Numbered from the stretch's first letter, positions 8,440 to 17,115 are shown. The stretch: 64,000 nt of DNA from Belnapia rosea (GCF_900101615.1 NZ_FMZX01000001.1:496001-560000), one strand, 5' to 3'. The notes: generated from the letters alone by a model not told the origin. Numbers and translations: made by a program.

Positions 8440-9336
8440 ATGCAGGTCGGCGTGATCGGGTTGGGCAGCATGGGCATGGGCGCGGCGCTCAGCCTGCTGA
8501 AGGTGGCGGATTTCCACGTCGCCGGCGTCGACCCGCGCGAGGGCGCGCGTGCCGAATTCGCCGCGGCCGGTGGCAAGGCCGTGCCTCGCGCGGCCGACCT
8601 GCCGGAGGGGACCGAGGTCGTGCTGGTGCTGGTGGTGAATGCGCATCAGGCCGAGGCGGCGCTGTTCGGCCCTGAAGGGGCGGCGCCGCGGCTCGCGCCG
8701 GGGGCGGTGCTCATCGTCTCCTCCACCATGGCGCCGGAGGATGCGCGGCGGCTGGCTGGCATGGCCGAGGCCAAGGGGCTGCTTTATGTCGATGCGCCGG
8801 TTTCGGGCGGCGCGGTCGGGGCGCGGGCGGGGGCGATGACGGTCATGGCCTCGGGCTCGCCCGCCGCCATGGCGAAGGCGGGGCCCGTCCTCGCCGCGGT
8901 GTCGAAGAAGGTGTGGACCCTGGGCGATGCGCCCGGCCTCGGCAGCACCATGAAGGTGGTCCACCAGCTGCTGGCCGGCGTGCATATCGCGGTCGCGGCC
9001 GAGGCGATGGCGCTCGGCATCAAGTCGGGGCTCGACGCGCGGACGCTGTTCGACATCGTCATCGGCGCGGCCGGCAACTCCTGGATGTTCGAGAACCGCA
9101 TGCCGCATGTGCTGGAGGGCGACGAGACGCCGCGCTCCGCGGTCGACATCTTCGTCAAGGATCTCGGGCTGGTGGGTGACCTGGCGCGCTCGGTCGCCTT
9201 CCCGGCACCGCTGGCGGCGCAGGCGCAGCAGCTCTTCATCGCGGCGAGCGCGCAGGGGCATGGTGGCAAGGACGATGCCTTCGTCATCCGTGCCTATCAG
9301 GCCTTGACCGGGATCCGGCTGCCGCAGGAGAAATAG
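8440..9336 (+). CDS. ltnD: L-threonate dehydrogenase-like beta-hydroxyacid dehydrogenase
   Basis: A 298-residue beta-hydroxyacid dehydrogenase. The start is the ATG after AGGGGAGGG, followed at once by the Rossmann motif VGVIGLGSMGMG. The family signature DAPVSGG is near 125, and the catalytic lysine is Lys172 in GSTMKVVHQL. Members oxidise L-threonate, tartronate semialdehyde or 3-hydroxyisobutyrate; the sequence resembles the LtnD group most, but no LtnK/OtnC/OtnI-type partners are in the window. It is cytoplasmic and NAD-dependent by family. It is divergent from the COG4091 gene. Confidence 0.78.
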   Translation: MQVGVIGLGSMGMGAALSLLKVADFHVAGVDPREGARAEFAAAGGKAVPRAADLPEGTEVVLVLVVNAHQAEAALFGPEGAAPRLAPGAVLIVSSTMAPEDARRLAGMAEAKGLLYVDAPVSGGAVGARAGAMTVMASGSPAAMAKAGPVLAAVSKKVWTLGDAPGLGSTMKVVHQLLAGVHIAVAAEAMALGIKSGLDARTLFDIVIGAAGNSWMFENRMPHVLEGDETPRSAVDIFVKDLGLVGDLARSVAFPAPLAAQAQQLFIAASAQGHGGKDDAFVIRAYQALTGIRLPQEK

Positions 9337-9360
9337 CGAACAGGTCGCGAACATTAACAC

Positions 9361-9389
9361 TTGATTCAAAGTTCGGTCTTTGTTCTCAT
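9361..9389 (+). promoter_or_regulatory. Candidate sigma-70-type promoter
   Basis: TTGATT (9361-9366) and TCTCAT (9384-9389) are separated by 17 bases, each matching four of six consensus positions. The start of transcription would fall at or next to the ATG at 9396, so the short gene that follows could be leaderless. The assignment is weak. Confidence 0.3.
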
Positions 9390-9395
9390 CGGTGT

Positions 9396-9650
9396 ATGCC
9401 GACGATCCATCCGCTGGACCCGAACCACATTCCCCCGCCGCCGCGCCGTGCCCACGGGCCGGCGCGGCCCTGCCCGGTGGCGGGTGGGCTGCGCATCACC
9501 ATCATAGGCCTCGGGCCATTGCAGGAGGCCTGCCTGGTGGGAATGTTGGCGCTGGCCCTGTCCTGGGTTTCGGCGGAGCTGGTGTTCCGCATGGAACAGC
9601 AGGCGGAGGCTGGGCCGCAGGCGATCCTCACCGCGGCGATGCAACCGTGA
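9396..9650 (+). CDS. Hypothetical 84-residue protein with one membrane segment
   Basis: I do not recognise this protein. The N-terminal third is proline- and arginine-rich; residues about 46-65 (LQEACLVGMLALALSWVSAEL) could form one membrane helix; the tail is short and polar. Codon third positions are GC-rich as in its neighbours. No good ribosome site precedes the ATG, but a promoter-like pair lies just upstream. A spurious reading frame is possible. Confidence 0.42.
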   Translation: MPTIHPLDPNHIPPPPRRAHGPARPCPVAGGLRITIIGLGPLQEACLVGMLALALSWVSAELVFRMEQQAEAGPQAILTAAMQP

Positions 9651-9754
9651 ATGCCTCACGCCATCGCGTGTAGGCTGTTCGACAGTATTGATCCATCACG
9701 GCGCCATCTGCGGGCCATTCCTGGCCTGGATCGATGACATCGTGAGGTTTTTCA

Positions 9755-11182
9755 TTGCAGTTGAACATCCTGCTTCGTGGCCAGTCCAATGCCCAACTCA
9801 TGGGCGATTACAATGGCGGTGCCCAGGCGATGGTGGCGAAGGTTGAGGAGTTGCTCGGCTTCGACGGCACCAATGACCGGGTGCATCTCGAATATTCCAG
9901 CCAGGGCCGGCAAACGAGCACCGTGTTCAGCGGCACCGCCTTCCTCGGCGAGTGGCTGACGCCAGCGGGTGACGGGCAGAACTGGGCGCCGGCCGCGCTG
10001 GAGCAGAGCCTGCTCAACGTCGTCGGCCGCATCACCCCCGAGCAGAAGGCCGAGCCGACTGCGGTCGTGTGGTTCCACAGCGAGTATGACAGCCGCGATG
10101 CCGGCCTGACCCCGACGGAGTGGGAAGGCGCCGTCCGCAGCGAGGCGGCGATGCTGCGGGCAGCCTATGGGCAATCCGCCGAGACGCTCGCCTACCACTT
10201 CGTCAGCGCCATTCCCTATCCCCAGGGGACCGATGCCGGCCACCAGGCCATCCGCATCGGCATGGAGGAGCTGGCGGCCGACCCGGCCTTCAACGCCCAT
10301 ATCGCTGCCCGCGCGCTCGACGCCGACATGCGGTTCGACAACACCGATGGCGACTGGTCCACGCGCGACTATGGCGGGGCGCACCAGTCGAACGAGGATG
10401 GGCTGCAGACGGCGGAGCGGATCGCTTTCTCCCTGGCACAGGACTGGGCAGAGTATGCACGGCCGGGCTCGCCGGTGGCGCTGGCCGGCGGCGCGGTCGA
10501 CGACCTCGGGCCACAGGTGGTGCAGGCCGTCGTGGCCGGCGACGACGAAGTGGCGGTCAGGGTGGCACATGATGCGGCGCGTGCGCTGCTGCCGCTCGAC
10601 GCGGATGCCGCGAGCGGCACCGGTTGGTCGCTCCTCGGCACCACCGGCGAGGTGGAGGCGAGCGCCGCCAGCGTCACCGGCCCCGACACGCTGCTGCTGC
10701 GCTTCGACTCACCGCTGCCCGCCGATGCCCGGCTCCATTACGGCTACGGCTATGGCCGGCTGGAAGGGGCGGATGGCGGTGGGCGCGGCAATGCCGTCTA
10801 TGACGACCAGGGCATGCCAATCTGGGTCGGAGCGGAGGGGCTGGCGCCGGATGGGGTGATCCACGCGCCGGTGACCGAGGGCGCCGTGCTGGCGGGCGGT
10901 CCCGGTGCCGATACGTTCAGCCTCGGCGCCGGCAGCGGCGGGGGCAGCCATGCCGGCGGCGCCGGTGCCGACCAGTGGCGGATCGTCGCCGGCGCGGGCT
11001 CGGCGACGATCACTGATTTCACCCCGGGCGAGGACCGGCTCGCCTTCCAGGGGATGGGGGCGGAGAGCGTCACGGTCGCGCCAGGGGCGGGCGGCCTTGT
11101 CGTCACCTTCGATGCGGCGGGCCACAGCGTGACGCTGCCCGGCGTCACGGCACTCGGGGCGGGTGACGTGGTCTTCGTCTGA
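9755..11182 (+). CDS. Secreted SGNH-like esterase with RTX-type C-terminal tail
   Basis: A 475-residue protein from a TTG start, supported by GTGAGG seven bases upstream. The N-terminal half looks like a sialate O-acetylesterase-type SGNH hydrolase: GQSN with nucleophile Ser11, VVWFHSEYDS (block resembling WxQGExD, about 107), and a DYGGAHQSNEDG block whose His210 would complete the catalytic set. There is no signal peptide. From about 385 there is GGPGADTFSLGAG followed by ITDFTPGEDRLAF and a tail ending DVVFV, as in type I-secreted calcium-binding proteins. The likely role is extracellular de-esterification of a glycan. No type I exporter is nearby. Confidence 0.65.
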   Translation: MQLNILLRGQSNAQLMGDYNGGAQAMVAKVEELLGFDGTNDRVHLEYSSQGRQTSTVFSGTAFLGEWLTPAGDGQNWAPAALEQSLLNVVGRITPEQKAEPTAVVWFHSEYDSRDAGLTPTEWEGAVRSEAAMLRAAYGQSAETLAYHFVSAIPYPQGTDAGHQAIRIGMEELAADPAFNAHIAARALDADMRFDNTDGDWSTRDYGGAHQSNEDGLQTAERIAFSLAQDWAEYARPGSPVALAGGAVDDLGPQVVQAVVAGDDEVAVRVAHDAARALLPLDADAASGTGWSLLGTTGEVEASAASVTGPDTLLLRFDSPLPADARLHYGYGYGRLEGADGGGRGNAVYDDQGMPIWVGAEGLAPDGVIHAPVTEGAVLAGGPGADTFSLGAGSGGGSHAGGAGADQWRIVAGAGSATITDFTPGEDRLAFQGMGAESVTVAPGAGGLVVTFDAAGHSVTLPGVTALGAGDVVFV

Positions 11183-11254
11183 ACGGCGGTGGCCTTGAGG
11201 CTTCGATAACCCTCTGCAGTGCAGTCTGGCGGCGCCCCAGAACGGAGCCGCCGC

Positions 11255-11860
11255 GTGGACGCCATCTCAGAGCCCCTGACCGGGCTCCTGCCCGCCATGA
11301 GTCAGGCGGAGCAGGCCCTGCTCTGCGCCGCGGCGGCCGGGCGGCAGGCCGGGCTGGAATTCGGCTGCGGCGGCAGTACCGGCCTGTTGCTGGCGGCCGG
11401 GCTGGGGCGGCTGCTCTCGGTCGATAGCGACCGCGCCTGGCTCGACCGCGTGGCGGTGGAGCCGGCCAATGCCGAGGCCATGGCGGCGGGCCGGTTGCGG
11501 CTGATGCATGTCGATATCGGCCCGACCGCGGCCTGGGGCTGGCCGACCGACCCGGCCTGCCTGCCGCGCTGGCCGGCCTATTGGCGGGACCCGTGGGAGG
11601 CCGTGGCGGGGCCGGTCGATCTTGTGCTGGTCGATGGCCGCTTCCGCATCGCCTGCGCCCTGTTTGGGCTGCCGCGCCTGGCGCCCGGTGCCCTGCTGCT
11701 CGTGCATGATTTCTGGAGTCGCGCCGCTTACCGGCCACCGCTGCTGCGGCATTACGAGCTGGCGGGCAGCGCGGGCACGCTGGCGCTGCTCACGCCGCGC
11801 GCTACCGCCGCCGCGATGCTGGCGGCCGATCTTGCCGCATACGCCTTCGACCCTGGCTGA
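11255..11860 (+). CDS. SAM-dependent methyltransferase-like protein
   Basis: A 201-residue protein, starting at a GTG with GGAG seven bases before it; an in-frame GTG 36 bases upstream has no such site. LEFGCGGSTGLLL (about 35-47) followed by LLSVDSD is a class I SAM-binding motif I and II, and VDLVLVDGRF plus LLLVHDFWSR match the middle and late strands of the fold. The acceptor is unknown. It lies between a secreted esterase and the flagellin cluster in the same direction; a link to surface or flagellar modification is only inferred. Confidence 0.65.
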   Translation: MDAISEPLTGLLPAMSQAEQALLCAAAAGRQAGLEFGCGGSTGLLLAAGLGRLLSVDSDRAWLDRVAVEPANAEAMAAGRLRLMHVDIGPTAAWGWPTDPACLPRWPAYWRDPWEAVAGPVDLVLVDGRFRIACALFGLPRLAPGALLLVHDFWSRAAYRPPLLRHYELAGSAGTLALLTPRATAAAMLAADLAAYAFDPG

Positions 11861-11880
11861 CAGCGCCGGCAATGCAGGCC

Positions 11881-11894
11881 GGCACCTTAACCGC
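11881..11894 (+). promoter_or_regulatory. Candidate sigma-54 -24/-12 element for flagellin
   Basis: CGGCAC around 11880-11885 and CCGC around 11891-11894 keep the GG-N10-GC spacing of sigma-54 promoters, about 75 bases before the flagellin ATG. The -12 half is poor (CCGC instead of TTGC). Flagellins in Caulobacter-type systems use sigma-54, which is the reason for considering it. Confidence 0.3.
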
Positions 11895-11968
11895 ATCTTC
11901 ACCCCGGGCGTGGAGGATGGCCGCATGGTTTCGGACGAACCGGACCTGCGATCAGAGGGAAAACCCGA

Positions 11969-12802
11969 ATGCCGCTGAACTCCGTCATCACCAACGCCGG
12001 TGCCCAGGTGGCGCTGGCCTCCTTCAACAAGACGGCCGAGGAGCTGACCTCCACCCAGAAGCGCATCTCGACCGGCTATCGCGTCGCCGACGCCAAGGAC
12101 GATGGCGCCGCCTTCGCCGTCGCCGAGCGCGTGCGCGGCGAGGTCGCGGCGAATACCTCGGCGAATGAGCAGCTGGGTGGCGCCAAGGGCCTCATCGATG
12201 TCACGGCGGCCAGCCTGCAGAATGTCTCCAGCACCCTGCAGAAGTTGCAGTCGGTGGCAGTGAAGCTGGCGGACGGCACCATCTCGTCGGAGCAGCGCAC
12301 GCAGTATCAGTCACAGGCGAAGGAGCTGACGAACAACATCCAGTCCTTCATCAAGGATGCTACCTACAACGGCACCAATGTGCTGAACGACCCGATGACG
12401 CTGGCGAACAAGGTGGTGCGCAATGGCGCGGGCGAGACCTACACCTTCAGCGGCTACAAGGCAGCCACCAACATCTTCAACATCGTCTCCGGCGCCAATG
12501 CCTGGACCCGCGGCGATGCGTCGGCAGCCTTGACCAAGACGGGCGCCGTCTCCAAGGCGATTACCAACACGCTGAGCCAGATGAATAATTTCGGCAGCTA
12601 TTCGAACTTCGTCGACAGCCAGATCAACTACAACAAGGCGAAGATGGACGCCCAGCAGAGCGGCATCGGTGCACTGGTCGATGCAGACCTGGCAAAGGAG
12701 TCAGCCAAGCTGCAGTCGCTGCAGATCCGCCAGCAGCTTGGCACCCAGGCGCTGTCGATCGCCAACCAGGCGCCGCAGACGCTGCTGAGCCTGTTCCGCT
12801 GA
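11969..12802 (+). CDS. fliC: Flagellin (short, D0/D1 only)
   Basis: A 277-residue flagellin, the filament subunit exported through the flagellar apparatus. The N-terminal coil (MPLNSVITNAGAQVALASF ... RISTGYRVADAKDDGAAFAVAERVR) and the C-terminal coil ending in ANQAPQTLLSLFR are the conserved D0/D1 parts. The central section (about 130-205) is short, so no D2/D3 surface domains are present. It contains many Ser/Thr residues suited to glycosylation. The AGAGGGAAAA site precedes the ATG. Directly downstream are flaF and two genes that could modify the filament. Confidence 0.95.
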   Translation: MPLNSVITNAGAQVALASFNKTAEELTSTQKRISTGYRVADAKDDGAAFAVAERVRGEVAANTSANEQLGGAKGLIDVTAASLQNVSSTLQKLQSVAVKLADGTISSEQRTQYQSQAKELTNNIQSFIKDATYNGTNVLNDPMTLANKVVRNGAGETYTFSGYKAATNIFNIVSGANAWTRGDASAALTKTGAVSKAITNTLSQMNNFGSYSNFVDSQINYNKAKMDAQQSGIGALVDADLAKESAKLQSLQIRQQLGTQALSIANQAPQTLLSLFR

Positions 12803-12854
12803 ATCCCTAGGCCGTTGCGTCAGCAGGCCCGGTCCCGCCAGCGGGTCGTGGCCA

Positions 12855-12873
12855 AGCCGGCAGGAGGCCGGCT
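12855..12873. terminator. Perfect 7-bp hairpin between flagellin and flaF
   Basis: AGCCGGC and GCCGGCT pair perfectly around a five-base loop. No T-run follows. It may be a pause or RNA-stability element that lets flagellin mRNA exceed flaF mRNA, rather than a full terminator. Confidence 0.4.
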
Positions 12874-12915
12874 CCCGGCACAGGCCGCGTATCCCTCCAG
12901 GAAGGAATGTGGCGC

Positions 12916-13269
12916 ATGATCCCCGACACCGAAGCCCAAGCCCAGCCGAGGCAGGGCGCCGCCGCCTATCGCCGCCGCCTCTCCACCAAGCAGATGGAGG
13001 CGGAAGTCTTCGCCCGCGCCAACCGTGCTATCCGGGACAGCCGCAATGGCGGTCCGCTTGCCCATGCCCGTGCCATCGCCGATAATCGCCGCTTGTGGGA
13101 TGCCGTACAGGTGGCCGTGGTCGACCCGACCAACAACCTGCCCGTGGAGTTGCGCGCCCGCATTGCCGGTGTCGCCATGGCGGTGCTGCGGGAATGCGGC
13201 GCCGAGCAGCCCGATCTCGACTTTATCGCCGAGATGAATGACCACTTCGCCGCCGCCCTCTGGCGCTGA
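12916..13269 (+). CDS. flaF: Flagellar biosynthesis regulator FlaF
   Basis: A 117-residue protein matching FlaF: an N-terminal AYRRR segment, a middle NRRLWDAVQVAVVDPTNNLP and a C-terminal DLDFIAEMNDHFAAALW helix. In alphaproteobacteria FlaF is needed for flagellin secretion or translation and works against FlbT. The ATG at 12916 lies ten bases after AGGAAGG; the ATG at 12907 is too close to it. FlbT is usually adjacent but is not in the window. Confidence 0.88.
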   Translation: MIPDTEAQAQPRQGAAAYRRRLSTKQMEAEVFARANRAIRDSRNGGPLAHARAIADNRRLWDAVQVAVVDPTNNLPVELRARIAGVAMAVLRECGAEQPDLDFIAEMNDHFAAALWR

Positions 13270-13289
13270 GATAAAGGAGGGAGGCCGCC

Positions 13290-14729
13290 ATGACGATGCT
13301 CGCCATGCCCGACGAAAGCCTGGGCGTCAGGTTGCATGCCGGTGCCCGGCAGCTCCTGCAGGATCAACGGCCGGCGGAAGCGCTGCCCATGCTGGACCGC
13401 CTGGCGCGACTGCCTGGACTCGCCACCGCCGCCGCCCTGCTGCGGGCCGAGGCGCTGGCTGGACTGGAGCGATTGGCGGAGGCCGAGGCAGCGGCTGATC
13501 TCGCACTGGCCGAGGATCCCGAATGGTCTGCCGCACGGCAGCTTCGTGCCCGTATCCGGCTTGCACGCGGCGCGGCCAAGGCGGCGATCGATGATGCCGC
13601 TGCTGCGGTCATGGCAACGCCCTGGGACCCTGGCGCCAAGGCCCTGCTCGGAACCGCCCTCCTCGAGGAACGCCTTTTCGATGAGGCGATCTGGTTCCTC
13701 GGTGAGGCGATGCAGGCCGAGCCAAGCCATTCCGGCTTCCGCCGCCGCCTGGGCCAAGCCTTCATGCTTGCCGGCCGGCATGCGGCCGCGGCGGAGCAAT
13801 TCACCCAATTACTGGCGGCCAAGCCAGGAGAGCCAGGGCTGGCCGCGCTGCAGGCACAGAATGCCCTGCTGTCGGGGGATGCCGAGGGGGCGGTAGCGAT
13901 GGCGCGGGCCGGGCTCGGGAGTGGCATCGCCGAGGCTTCCCTGCACAGCGTGCTGGCGCATGCGCTGGTCGCGGCCGGGCGGATGGGGGAGGCTGCACCG
14001 CATTTCGCCGCCGCCGCGCGGCTCTCGCCCGGCAATGGCTATCTCGCGCATCTGGCCGCCGCTGCGACGGGCGAGGGGACGGAGCGGGCGACCGAGAGCT
14101 ATGTCGCTGCCCTGTTCGACGGTTATGCGCCACGCTTTGAGGCCTCGCTGCTCTCGCTTGGCTACCGGGTCCCTGGGCTGATCCGGCGCATGGTCGAACG
14201 GCATTGCCCGGCCGTGGCGGCGGGGCAGGAGAGGCTCGGCCCCGTGCTCGACCTTGGCTGCGGCACCGGCCTCGTCGGCGTGGCCCTGGCGGATTACCTT
14301 GGCGGTCCACTGACCGGCATCGATCTCTCGCGCGGGATGCTGGAACTGGCGGCTGCCAAGCAACTCTATGCCGGGCTGCATGAGTGCGAGATCGGCGCCT
14401 TCCTTCAGCAGGGCGTGCCGCCCCAGGCGCTGATCGTTGCCGCCGATGTCTTCATCTATTTCGGGCGGCTGGAGGAGGTGCTCGGCCGGTGCAGGGCGGC
14501 TTTGGCGCCGGATGGGATGCTGATCTTCAGCCTCGAGCGGTCGGAACCCTACGGCCCGCCCTGGCGACTTGGCCCCTCCGGCCGCTACGCCCATGCGCCG
14601 GACTATCTGGCGCGCTGCCTCAGCGAGGCCGGTCTCGTGCCGGTGGAGCAGCGCATGGAGGATCTGCGGCTGGAGACGGACCATGCGGTGCCGGGATTGC
14701 TCGTTCTTGCCCGGCCGGCGCCGCACTGA
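13290..14729 (+). CDS. TPR-containing methyltransferase (COG4976 type)
   Basis: A 479-residue fusion. Residues about 10-270 are alanine-rich helical repeats of TPR type (for example AARQLRARIRLARGAAKAA and EEAAPHFAAAARLSPGN-like units). The C-terminal part (about 300-479) is a class I methyltransferase with LDLGCGTGLVGVALADYL (near 319) and FSLERSE late in the fold. GGAGGGAGG lies before the ATG. It sits 20 bases after flaF and one base before the TPR-glycosyltransferase, so a role in flagellin or glycan methylation is inferred, not shown. Confidence 0.82.
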   Translation: MTMLAMPDESLGVRLHAGARQLLQDQRPAEALPMLDRLARLPGLATAAALLRAEALAGLERLAEAEAAADLALAEDPEWSAARQLRARIRLARGAAKAAIDDAAAAVMATPWDPGAKALLGTALLEERLFDEAIWFLGEAMQAEPSHSGFRRRLGQAFMLAGRHAAAAEQFTQLLAAKPGEPGLAALQAQNALLSGDAEGAVAMARAGLGSGIAEASLHSVLAHALVAAGRMGEAAPHFAAAARLSPGNGYLAHLAAAATGEGTERATESYVAALFDGYAPRFEASLLSLGYRVPGLIRRMVERHCPAVAAGQERLGPVLDLGCGTGLVGVALADYLGGPLTGIDLSRGMLELAAAKQLYAGLHECEIGAFLQQGVPPQALIVAADVFIYFGRLEEVLGRCRAALAPDGMLIFSLERSEPYGPPWRLGPSGRYAHAPDYLARCLSEAGLVPVEQRMEDLRLETDHAVPGLLVLARPAPH

Positions 14730-14730
14730 G

Positions 14731-16980
14731 ATGGGTGCCGTGGCTTACCGGGCTGGGCTGGAGGCATTGCGCGCGGGGACTCCCGCAGAGGCGCTGGCGC
14801 CGCTCACCGCAACGCTGGACGATCCCGTGCATGGGGAATGGGCGCGGCTCAATCTCGGCCTCGCCCTGCAGGCGTTGGGTCGGCTTGCCGAGGCCGAAGG
14901 GCATCTGGCGATGGCGATGGCGGCATTGCCGGACCTGGCGGAACCGCCCTTCCGGCTCGGCACCATCGCCGGGCTCCGTGGCGATCCGGCTTCAGCGATG
15001 GCGCTGTTCCGTGCGGCCCTGGCGCGCGACCCAGCCCATATCCCGGCTCATGCGGCACTTGCCGCCCTAACCGAGGAGGCCGGCGACCGCGCCGCGGCGC
15101 GTGCCCTGCTGGAGACAGCGCATAGGCTCGATGCATCGGAGCCCGAACTGATCCTCGCCCTGGCGCGGCTCGCCTTGACGGAGGGCAACGCCGATGCCGC
15201 GCGGGAGGGGGCAGCGCAGGTGCTGGCGATGCGGCCGGCCCATGCGGCAGCGGCCCGGCTCTTTGCCGAGGCGAGCCTCGCCCTGGGCGGGATGACGGCG
15301 GCCCTGGCGGAGGTCTCGGCCTGCGCCGAGGCGGACCCCTTCGCTGCCGGCTGGGCACTCGCCGGGGCTTGGCTGCGGGAGGCAGCCGAGGGGCCGGCGG
15401 CGGCGCTCGCCGATCTGCGCACGGCGCAGCTGCTGGCGCCCGAGGTGCCGGAGATTCTCGCCGCGCTCGGCCATGCCCTGGCCGGGGCCGAGCGTACTGC
15501 CGAGGCGGAGGCCACGCTGCGCGCCGCCATCGCCGCGCGGCCGGGAGATCTTGACCTGCGGAACCGGCTGGCGACGGTGCTGTGGAAGGCTAACCGCCTT
15601 TCAGCCATGCTGGATCTGTTAGAGGCGGCGATCCGGGATTTCGGTCCGCATCCAACCTTGTTGCAAAACAGGGCGCTGGCGCTGAATGCGATTGGCGAGC
15701 AGGAAGCGGCACTGGCCACGGCCGAGGCGGCGCTGGCGGGAGGCGGCGTGCCGGCGCTGGTGAACCGCATCGCGGTACTGCCGTACCACCCTGAGGCGGG
15801 AACGGCTGCCGGGCTGCGCACTGCGGCGGAGGCGATCGGCCAGGCGATGCCGCTGCAGGCCCCGCTGGTCGTGCGGCGGCGCTTGGGGGAGGGCCGTCTC
15901 CGGGTTGGGCTGCTCTCGGGTGGTCTCGGGCAGCACCCAGTTGGCTGGCTGACCCTGGCGGGGCTGGAAGCCTTGCCAGAGGTCGAATTCGAGCTCTTCG
16001 CCTATGCGCTGAAGCCGCGGGCGGATCCGCTGGCGGCGCGGTTCCGGGCTCGCTGCGCCCGCTGGCGGGAGGTGGGCGCCATGGAGGATGCCGCGATCGC
16101 CGGGCTGATCGCCGAGGATGGCATCGACATCCTGATCGAAATGGGCGGCTATGGGGAGGGGGGACGCCCCTTCGTGCTGCAATACCGACCGGCGCCGGTG
16201 CAGCTGAAATGGGTCGGCGCGCAGTTCTCGACCCTCGGCCTTGCCGGTTGCGACGGGATACTGACCGACCGTTGGGAGACGCCGCTGGGTGCCGAGCCCC
16301 ATTACACGGAGCGCCTGCTGCGGCTGCCGGATGGCTATGTCTGCTACCTGCCACCCCCCTATGCGCCGCCGGTTACGCCATTGCCGGCGCTGGCGGCGGA
16401 CGGCGTGACCTTCGGCTGCTTCAACAACCTGGCGAAGGTGACGGCGCCGGTGCTCGCCGCCTGGGCACGCATACTCGCTGCCCTGCCGACGGCACGGTTG
16501 ATGCTGCGTACCCATGCGCTCGGCGAGGCGACGACGCGGGCACGTGTCGGCGAAAGGCTGGCCAGGGCAGGGCTGCCGCTCGGCCGGGTTGCGCTGGAGG
16601 GTGGGCTGCCGCATCGCGAGTTGCTGGCGGCTTACGGCGACATCGATATCGCGCTTGATCCGTTTCCCTACGCGGGTGGCCTCACCGTCTGCGAGGCGCT
16701 CTGGATGGGCGTGCCGGTTCTAGCGCTGGCGGGTGACAGCTTCTGTGGCCGGCATGCGCTCAGCCATCTCAGCAATGTCGGGTTGGCGGATTGGGTGGCT
16801 GGGACTGCTGATGAGTATGTGACGCAGGCCATTGCCCGGGCCTGCGACCTGGACGGCCTCGCCGCCCTGCGGCAGGGACTGCGGGGGCGTGTCGCGGCCT
16901 CGCCGCTGGTCGATGCACCGCGCTTCGCCCGCGCCCTCGGTGGAGTCCTGCGTCAGGCCTGGGCCACCGCCGCTCGATGA
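14731..16980 (+). CDS. TPR / GT41 (OGT-like) glycosyltransferase, FlmG-like
   Basis: A 749-residue protein, with the ATG one base after the preceding stop. Residues 1 to about 375 are TPR repeats. From about 390 there is a GT41 domain: LRVGLLSGGLGQHP (with the His-Pro of OGT), FGCFNNLAKVTAPVL (with the nucleotide-binding lysine), and DPFPYAGGLTVCEALWMG followed by GVPVLALAGDSF. OGT-type enzymes add a sugar to Ser/Thr of protein acceptors in the cytoplasm. Caulobacter FlmG, a TPR-GT fusion, glycosylates flagellin; position next to flagellin and flaF suggests the same role here. The donor sugar is not indicated by any gene in the window. Confidence 0.85.
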   Translation: MGAVAYRAGLEALRAGTPAEALAPLTATLDDPVHGEWARLNLGLALQALGRLAEAEGHLAMAMAALPDLAEPPFRLGTIAGLRGDPASAMALFRAALARDPAHIPAHAALAALTEEAGDRAAARALLETAHRLDASEPELILALARLALTEGNADAAREGAAQVLAMRPAHAAAARLFAEASLALGGMTAALAEVSACAEADPFAAGWALAGAWLREAAEGPAAALADLRTAQLLAPEVPEILAALGHALAGAERTAEAEATLRAAIAARPGDLDLRNRLATVLWKANRLSAMLDLLEAAIRDFGPHPTLLQNRALALNAIGEQEAALATAEAALAGGGVPALVNRIAVLPYHPEAGTAAGLRTAAEAIGQAMPLQAPLVVRRRLGEGRLRVGLLSGGLGQHPVGWLTLAGLEALPEVEFELFAYALKPRADPLAARFRARCARWREVGAMEDAAIAGLIAEDGIDILIEMGGYGEGGRPFVLQYRPAPVQLKWVGAQFSTLGLAGCDGILTDRWETPLGAEPHYTERLLRLPDGYVCYLPPPYAPPVTPLPALAADGVTFGCFNNLAKVTAPVLAAWARILAALPTARLMLRTHALGEATTRARVGERLARAGLPLGRVALEGGLPHRELLAAYGDIDIALDPFPYAGGLTVCEALWMGVPVLALAGDSFCGRHALSHLSNVGLADWVAGTADEYVTQAIARACDLDGLAALRQGLRGRVAASPLVDAPRFARALGGVLRQAWATAAR

Positions 16981-17115
16981 AGTGTCACGCCCGCGTGTTA
17001 GGCTTCTGGTAACCTCTGGCTGGACCGGCGCGAAGCGGCTCCCATCTCAACGGAACCGGCAAGGCCTCTCGGCCGTTGCGGTCCCGGCTTGCGGGATAAG
17101 GAAGCAGGAGCGCCT

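Noticed and set aside
9653-9675. A small imperfect hairpin (GCCT-CACGC / GCGTG-AGGC) after the 84-residue gene.
   Set aside because: Stem has a bulge, no T-run, and short pairings are common at this GC content.
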